This document shows, in pieces, positions 58,640 to 64,000 of a stretch of 64,000 nucleotides of DNA. Numbering within the stretch: position 1 is the first letter of the stretch; every line of letters begins with the position of its first letter. The notes beneath the pieces are model-generated. The model was not told the DNA's origin and searched no databases. It saw only the letters and a program-made list of their open reading frames with translations. Source of the stretch: Branchiostoma floridae (taxonomy: Eukaryota > Chordata > Leptocardii > Amphioxiformes > Branchiostomatidae); assembly GCF_000003815.2 (NCBI RefSeq), contig NC_049980.1, forward strand, positions 24,299,808-24,363,807. The letters run 5' to 3'. The position numbers and the translations under genes were made by a program.

Positions 58640-59784
58640 CTTGGCTTTTACATTCTGTCAGGCATAAAAGTTCGAGGTATGTTTGAGGTACGACAAATTG
58701 GTTGAAAGCAAGTGTAAGACGTTGGTCTGCAGCTTTTGTCAACTTGAAGGACTTGGTGTTTCAAAGTCCCTGTTGGAATCCAGATCATTCTGCTGCAGGC
58801 AGCATGTATGGCCATGACTGGTACGTTAGCAGATCTCAGCTGAAGCACCGTCCACAAATTATAGTCAACAAGGCAATCTGTAAGAGAAAAAGTTCAGAGA
58901 GAGTATGACATCCAGGGAGTATGATTGAAAGCGTCACGAAAGTCCGAAAGCACCCAGGCAAAGGTTACGGTATCTGATGGCAAAAGCAATCCATCTGCAC
59001 CGTATATCATTGGCATTGTCGATAACTGAGTGACTATATCGCTTTTTGGGTAGCCAAAGATGGATAGGAGGAAAAACTTTACTTTCAAGTAGAAAGGAGT
59101 TGAAGTTTTGTTCCTTAAGTAATGGATGACAACATGTACTCTGCTGGCGACTGAGTGCTACAGTCAGAGGGCATTTACCTACAAGCGACTGCCGAATGTG
59201 GAAACATCAGTGGAAAAGTTCCTTTCAAGTTGAAGACAAGTAAAATCAAATATGTTTTCAACCAGAAGAATCCAATTTGCCCTTGATTGTACAGTGCGTA
59301 TGGAAAGGACCTGGGGCCGCGGTAAAAAGCACTTGAAAAGACATCAATGCTCTCCCGGTGAGTATTGGGACTCTGCCAAGTACACTGGAGGAGCGGCTTT
59401 TTCCTTCAGCCGTCCAGCAGTCACGGTGTCTGGCTGTGAAGGTTGGGCAGTTACTTCCTAATTGGAGTACCGATTGGATTGATGAAGCAATTGGATCATC
59501 GTCAAGATGTCCAATAATCTTACTCAACTCATACCTCAAGTCATCGCATACCAATGACCATGCTTCAGAGTAATACTGTAACTTTCAACACAAAAAGTAG
59601 ACTTATCCAGCTCTGCTTCAGAATGACTTTAACCAACACGGATAAACTTGACTCGCTGGCTGGGTTGTAACGTATGCAGTTTGCTGTAGTCACGACTCAT
59701 ATGGTTGTCGATGAAGATGCATCTCAGTGTGTTGAAAAGAAAAGGAGCAGTAAAGGAACATTGATAGAAATTGGTATTCTCTAG
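58640..59784 (-). pseudogene. Unrecognised, possibly decayed coding segments
   Basis: Several minus-strand frames here read like protein: 59554-59258 has a Tyr-Ser-Glu-Ala-Trp-Ser-Leu-Val lead-in then an RYELSKIIGHLDDDP run, and 59088-58894 has a GYPKSDIVTQ run. They are separated by stops and lie in different frames. They may be relics of a gene or transposon, or chance. I do not assign a family. Confidence 0.2.
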
Positions 59785-59872
59785 GCAGAGGTTGGGTCGG
59801 GGATAGTAGTGGCCGGGATGAGGAAACGGTAAGAAATCCCGGTCACTAAGTATCTCCCGACCCAACCTCTGC
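59785..59872. ncRNA. 88-nt near-perfect hairpin (miRNA-precursor-like or fold-back MITE)
   Basis: The left arm GCAGAGGTTGGGTCGGG pairs perfectly with the right arm, then GATA, TAGTG and CCGGGAT pair after a one-base bulge, a small asymmetric mismatch and a G-U wobble. The loop is about 15 nt. Size and shape suit a microRNA precursor, but long stem arms also fit a tiny fold-back element. Strand unknown. Confidence 0.4.
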
Positions 59873-60410
59873 ATGTAGAATAAGAAGTCGGTGTTGCAGA
59901 GGCGGTCACCACTAAATCTGCACGCCGCTTCATGTGTCGTTCATAGTGGCTTGGAGATGTAGGACAACTGCATCATAACTGTAACTTTGGCTGTAGTAGC
60001 ATGTGCATATAGATGGGAATTCCACCAGGACGCATATTTCTGGCGTCTAATCGGTGATTCATAACACGTAAGGAATTACTCTCCCTCCAGACTTGCGCTT
60101 GCCTATGGCCGTGTGTTGAAGCTGATTATTCTGGTGTAGGTAAATCAAATCAATGATATGTACCTCGGAGCTCGCGATACTTTTCTGTCGAGTAGGTTCC
60201 AAATCTGTTTGTGTCTTCGTAGTAATGTATCACTTTGTAGACCAATTCTGAGAATATATTGTTCAGAATATCACCTCATTAATCGAAAGGTCCATGATAG
60301 ATGCACGTTTGCAAGTTTTCTGTACATGTCCCAAGTGCTGTAATGCGTTACAGAAATGAAGATACCAAACATTGCCTGGTAAACTGGAATTAAACGTAAC
60401 ATAGATGTGT

Positions 60411-60418
<8 letters not shown>

Positions 60419-60457
<39 letters not shown>
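60419..60457. repeat. TA microsatellite
   Basis: About 39 bp of uninterrupted (TA)n. A shorter TA tract lies at about 38328-38345 in the last PAK1IP1 intron. Confidence 0.95.
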
Positions 60458-60459
<2 letters not shown>

Positions 60460-63400
60460 CCTAAGTGCAGAATAGGTTTTGTTTTATTGAAGCTTGAAAC
60501 TGTGAGCAACTACAAAGACCATCGTTGTTACGTTCCGGTCTAATGAATGACCCATTCGCGGTCCGGTCTCTCCCAGAGGGCGGCATCTCACTTAATTTTG
60601 CCCACAGAAGTGCAGATCGGATTAACTTTGTTTTAAGACCCATAACCCGTGCGGTGCCGGCTCTCTGACCAAATTGTAAGACAAATTTATAGCCGCAATT
60701 CCATTCCATGACCCCTATCCGATTTAATAGGAACTTTAGCCTATATAGTGCCAGAAGAGGTCAGTACAATTTCCATATAGGGTGCACCGAACAAAGACAT
60801 GAAAGATGGATATATATGCTGTATCTAGACAAAACACCCACTGATATGCAGCTGGCCAAATAACCTTATTATCGAAGGGATGTTTTGCGTATAGCACACG
60901 GAGATAAGGTACTTATTAAACACAAGAGGCAAACAAGAAAAGGAGATTGATACAAATGCTGGTCCTCAACAAATTGGTCAGTGCAAAGCAGTAAAGCCAC
61001 TACTAAAACATCTACAAATCACTGGGACCTAGTCCGTGATGGGTTGGAAAGTGCGACAATGGTACCGGACACAGTGTAAAATATCCCATACAAATAGAAG
61101 CAAAAAAAATACATTCAGCAGAAAAGCACGAAAACACTTCACAAAGGTTGACTTCTAAAATTGAAATTTAATTACCTTTACGTACACTTACCACAAAGCC
61201 CAGGTTTGTCAATAGAAAATATACATGATGCATATGTCTGTAGTTCTTTCGTTCCGGAAATGCCGGGGTTCTTTGATTTGAAAAGAGATGTTTCATTGCA
61301 CCGGACTTATAAAACTATCCTAGTATCACTTTCATTACGTAGAGGTCATTGCCTCATTGTCCTCTGTTCACCAATAAAGTTGTGCTCAGATTTTCTTCTC
61401 TCCACCATGACTACATTGACCTAGCTTCCTCTGGTTATCACAGCTGCTCTACCTCATAGGCAGGGTTACATGTTGGGTTGGTTTCCTCTTATACGTATTG
61501 TTTGCTGAGTTTTCCATTGTTGTTGATTGACATGAGTGCAGCTGAGTCCATGATCTCTTGCCCTGGATTTGTCCCACACATGGATTAGAGGGATAGTCGA
61601 AGGCTTTACGGATAAACTCATCAGTGGACGAGGATTACACTAACTGATGAAACCTTTATTGTCCTTTCTTGTCTTGAGTATAATGATTGAGGAAGACATA
61701 AGCTTAAATAAGTAAAAAGCTGATTACATCTAAGGAGGCCATGCTTAACCAGTACTGTAGGTATCCAAATTGACATGAGCAAAACAGCAAAACATTATCT
61801 TAACAAGATTTTAGACGGATAGTCCACATGACAGGTCCCAGATAGATGAAAGCACAGTTTCATTCCTACATGAACATCATTCTGCTCTTTTGTAGCTTCC
61901 ACCACTCCTTACCATCTGATGCACAAAGATACACAGTACAGTAGCTTTGTTGAACTCTTCCAAAGAAAGCCCCCATAGGTCAGGTATAGTCCCAAACGTC
62001 TGCTTGGTATGAGTGAAGTGCGCATCTCAGGTTTGAAGATGAACGGTTTACTCCAAGGACCCGGACTACAGTGATTTATAGATATGGACAGAATAGCCCA
62101 CAGGTAAACTCAGCCATATCTTTCACATTACATCCCGACACGCCTGCTTCTGTAAATAATGCCATGCACGTATGGACGGAATAAACAAACCAGTGCGTCG
62201 GAACTATTAAGTCAGAAATAAAGATGGTAACGGATAAGAAAGAAGTATCTAATGTCTTCCCCTACGACGCGGGCTACAGCTTCCTTAATTGACAAAATAT
62301 TTATTTTACAACAAGCTTTTTTGAATGCACACCACTCTACTGCACCTGGGATGATGCCCACTCATTCCATAGCGCGATGGATGAGTATATGGAACAGTTT
62401 TGACACATTTTTGGCGTTCTGGCCCAGCCTAATTCCAACTTGTCAATATTTCAGAAGACACCGGCTGATTGCATCTTGAAGAACGGCATCTGTCTGTATC
62501 TGTATCTGGTCACGGCAGTTGGAATTATAGACGATAAAAACCTGCATAACCTCAAGCTAGTGATCACACGGCATTCAAACCTCAATTTTGAAAACTTAAG
62601 CCATTGATATAATCAATGAAGGAAACTTCTAACAAGCGTGCATCGCTGTAGTTCTTCTCCGGAACGCTAGATTGTGTTGATTTTGACGCCCCTGCAGTGC
62701 TGTGATGATGTGCACTGCTCTGGTATGGGCAGTTGTTACTGATACCATAGAAGGATTAGTCACTTGTTGGATAGCTCACGTATTGTTGGACAGCTCTTTA
62801 GTCATTACCCCGCGCATGTATTTGACAACTGAATAGTAAAGCACCTTGAAACTTTAAGGTTAATGTCCCAGATGGTGAATTCATCAATCGCGTTACCGGC
62901 TCCACATTTATCATTGTGGTCGCTTCGTATCTTGCTTTTGTCAAGTGAGCTATCTGATAAATGTTTTTCGACATCGTTACAGTCAGCAGTTGTGTGACTG
63001 CTAGATTGTGTTATATGGTAAGGGCAATAGGGTTAACACTGCAAAGGTACCTTTCGAGTTAAACTTCGCCATAGACTGGTGACATACAGCCATCATGCAT
63101 GTGCAAACGAGACAGGGGTGAGTGGCCTCCAGCTCGTAACTGTTGTCCAGACATGCCTACACGTTTATTGGTGCAGAAAATATGGCGGCTGTTGCTAACG
63201 AACTGCACTTTGTGTCTACTGGGGGTAAGGAAACAGGAATAATGGAACTCGAGTGGCTAGAACTGAGCAGAAGGTAAAGTGTTTATTGTACTGTAAAAGT
63301 ACTCTATATGGCTCCCAGGATTTGTCGGCAATTCAAAATGGATTCATCAAAACAAGTTAAGACCAGTATAGGGCGAAGAGGATTGAAGGACCATGACCCC

Positions 63401-64000
63401 TGCATTTAAAGATTGATAGCAAGTAAAACTTCCGATTGTGAACTTAACAGGTTCACGTCCCATTTTCCATAAGGTGGTCCCATTGCAGCTCCGCGTGTAG
63501 GTACAACAGGTACATGATTTTAACTGATTGCCACAGAGTCTTGCTCTGGGAAAACAAGGTGTGTTTTTTCGGTTACTTGAACAATGGGCCTTACCTTTCT
63601 TGATTGACATAATGATAAAGGACATAGTTTTTTTCGATCTGACATCTGAGAGATGAAAATGTTGTGGAACCGGTTTCCAACACGTTCAACTCATTTCTGT
63701 TGTAGTAGAAAGGTGTTTTTGTACCATATCTGTGTGGTAAAAGTATACGCTGTTAAAAATACCAGTGTCTTGATGTGTTTTACTTTAATTTGTTGGATCA
63801 CTTCGGCCGAGATCACTTCGGCCGAAATCTAAAGAAAATAGAGAATCAAAACCTACCAACCCTATTTTTCAGCCAGGACCGTAATTGGACGCACAGCATT
63901 AATTTTCCTAGCCCTTACCATGACTCTAAATGCGCTGCATACCCGTTTTCCAACAACCCGCCGACCCAAGCGGCCTCTGCTACATTTTTCCCATGATTCC
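60458..64000. other. Gene-free right end
   Basis: No exon, RNA gene or bounded transposon recognised. A short direct repeat GATCACTTCGGCCGA occurs twice at about 63797-63827. Confidence 0.5.

Overview
This is an animal nuclear genome window. It has GT-AG introns, compact multi-exon genes, many small DNA transposons (MITEs), microsatellites and three runs of N that mark assembly gaps. The gene set and the many MITEs fit an invertebrate deuterostome, most likely a cephalochordate (amphioxus, Branchiostoma). That identification is inferred from gene content and has not been checked by a search.

The gene-dense left part (1-39,300) holds five genes. (1) The 3' part of a membrane-anchored RING-finger protein, plus strand (2-928). 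(2) ATAD2/ATAD2B, minus strand (18070-3541): 26 coding exons that splice in phase to 1437 aa, with an acidic N-terminus, an active-looking AAA1, a degenerate AAA2, a bromodomain and the C-terminal ATAD2 helix region. (3) A TMEM244-like four-helix membrane protein, plus strand (20860-22224), 5 exons, 177 aa. (4) TRNAU1AP/SECp43, minus strand (31353-23801), 10 coding exons per transcript, 297 aa. Its third coding exon is present as two diverged, same-length tandem copies that look mutually exclusive. (5) PAK1IP1, plus strand (31670-38476), 11 exons, 354 aa, a WD40 ribosome-biogenesis factor. TRNAU1AP and PAK1IP1 are head to head across 316 bp containing two perfect CRE palindromes. Genes 1 and 2 converge, as do genes 3 and 4.

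The right part (39.3-64 kb) has no gene I can recognise. It is a mosaic of transposons and unique sequence: a three-layer nest (44.0-46.6 kb), a Mutator-like element with a 9-bp target duplication (49.3-50.4 kb), a TTAA element packed with CRE palindromes (50.7-51.7 kb), a Harbinger-type MITE (53.7 kb), an 88-nt precursor-like hairpin (59.8 kb) and two stretches that could be promoter/5' exons of a gene outside the window.

Two themes stand out. The first is the duplicated RRM exon of TRNAU1AP, which predicts two versions of the RNA-binding surface of a selenocysteine-tRNA-associated protein. The second is that unrelated terminal-inverted-repeat elements each carry dense arrays of one short motif, and the motif differs between families and between subfamilies sharing the same termini. 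This looks like repeated diversification of transposase- or host-factor-binding sites.
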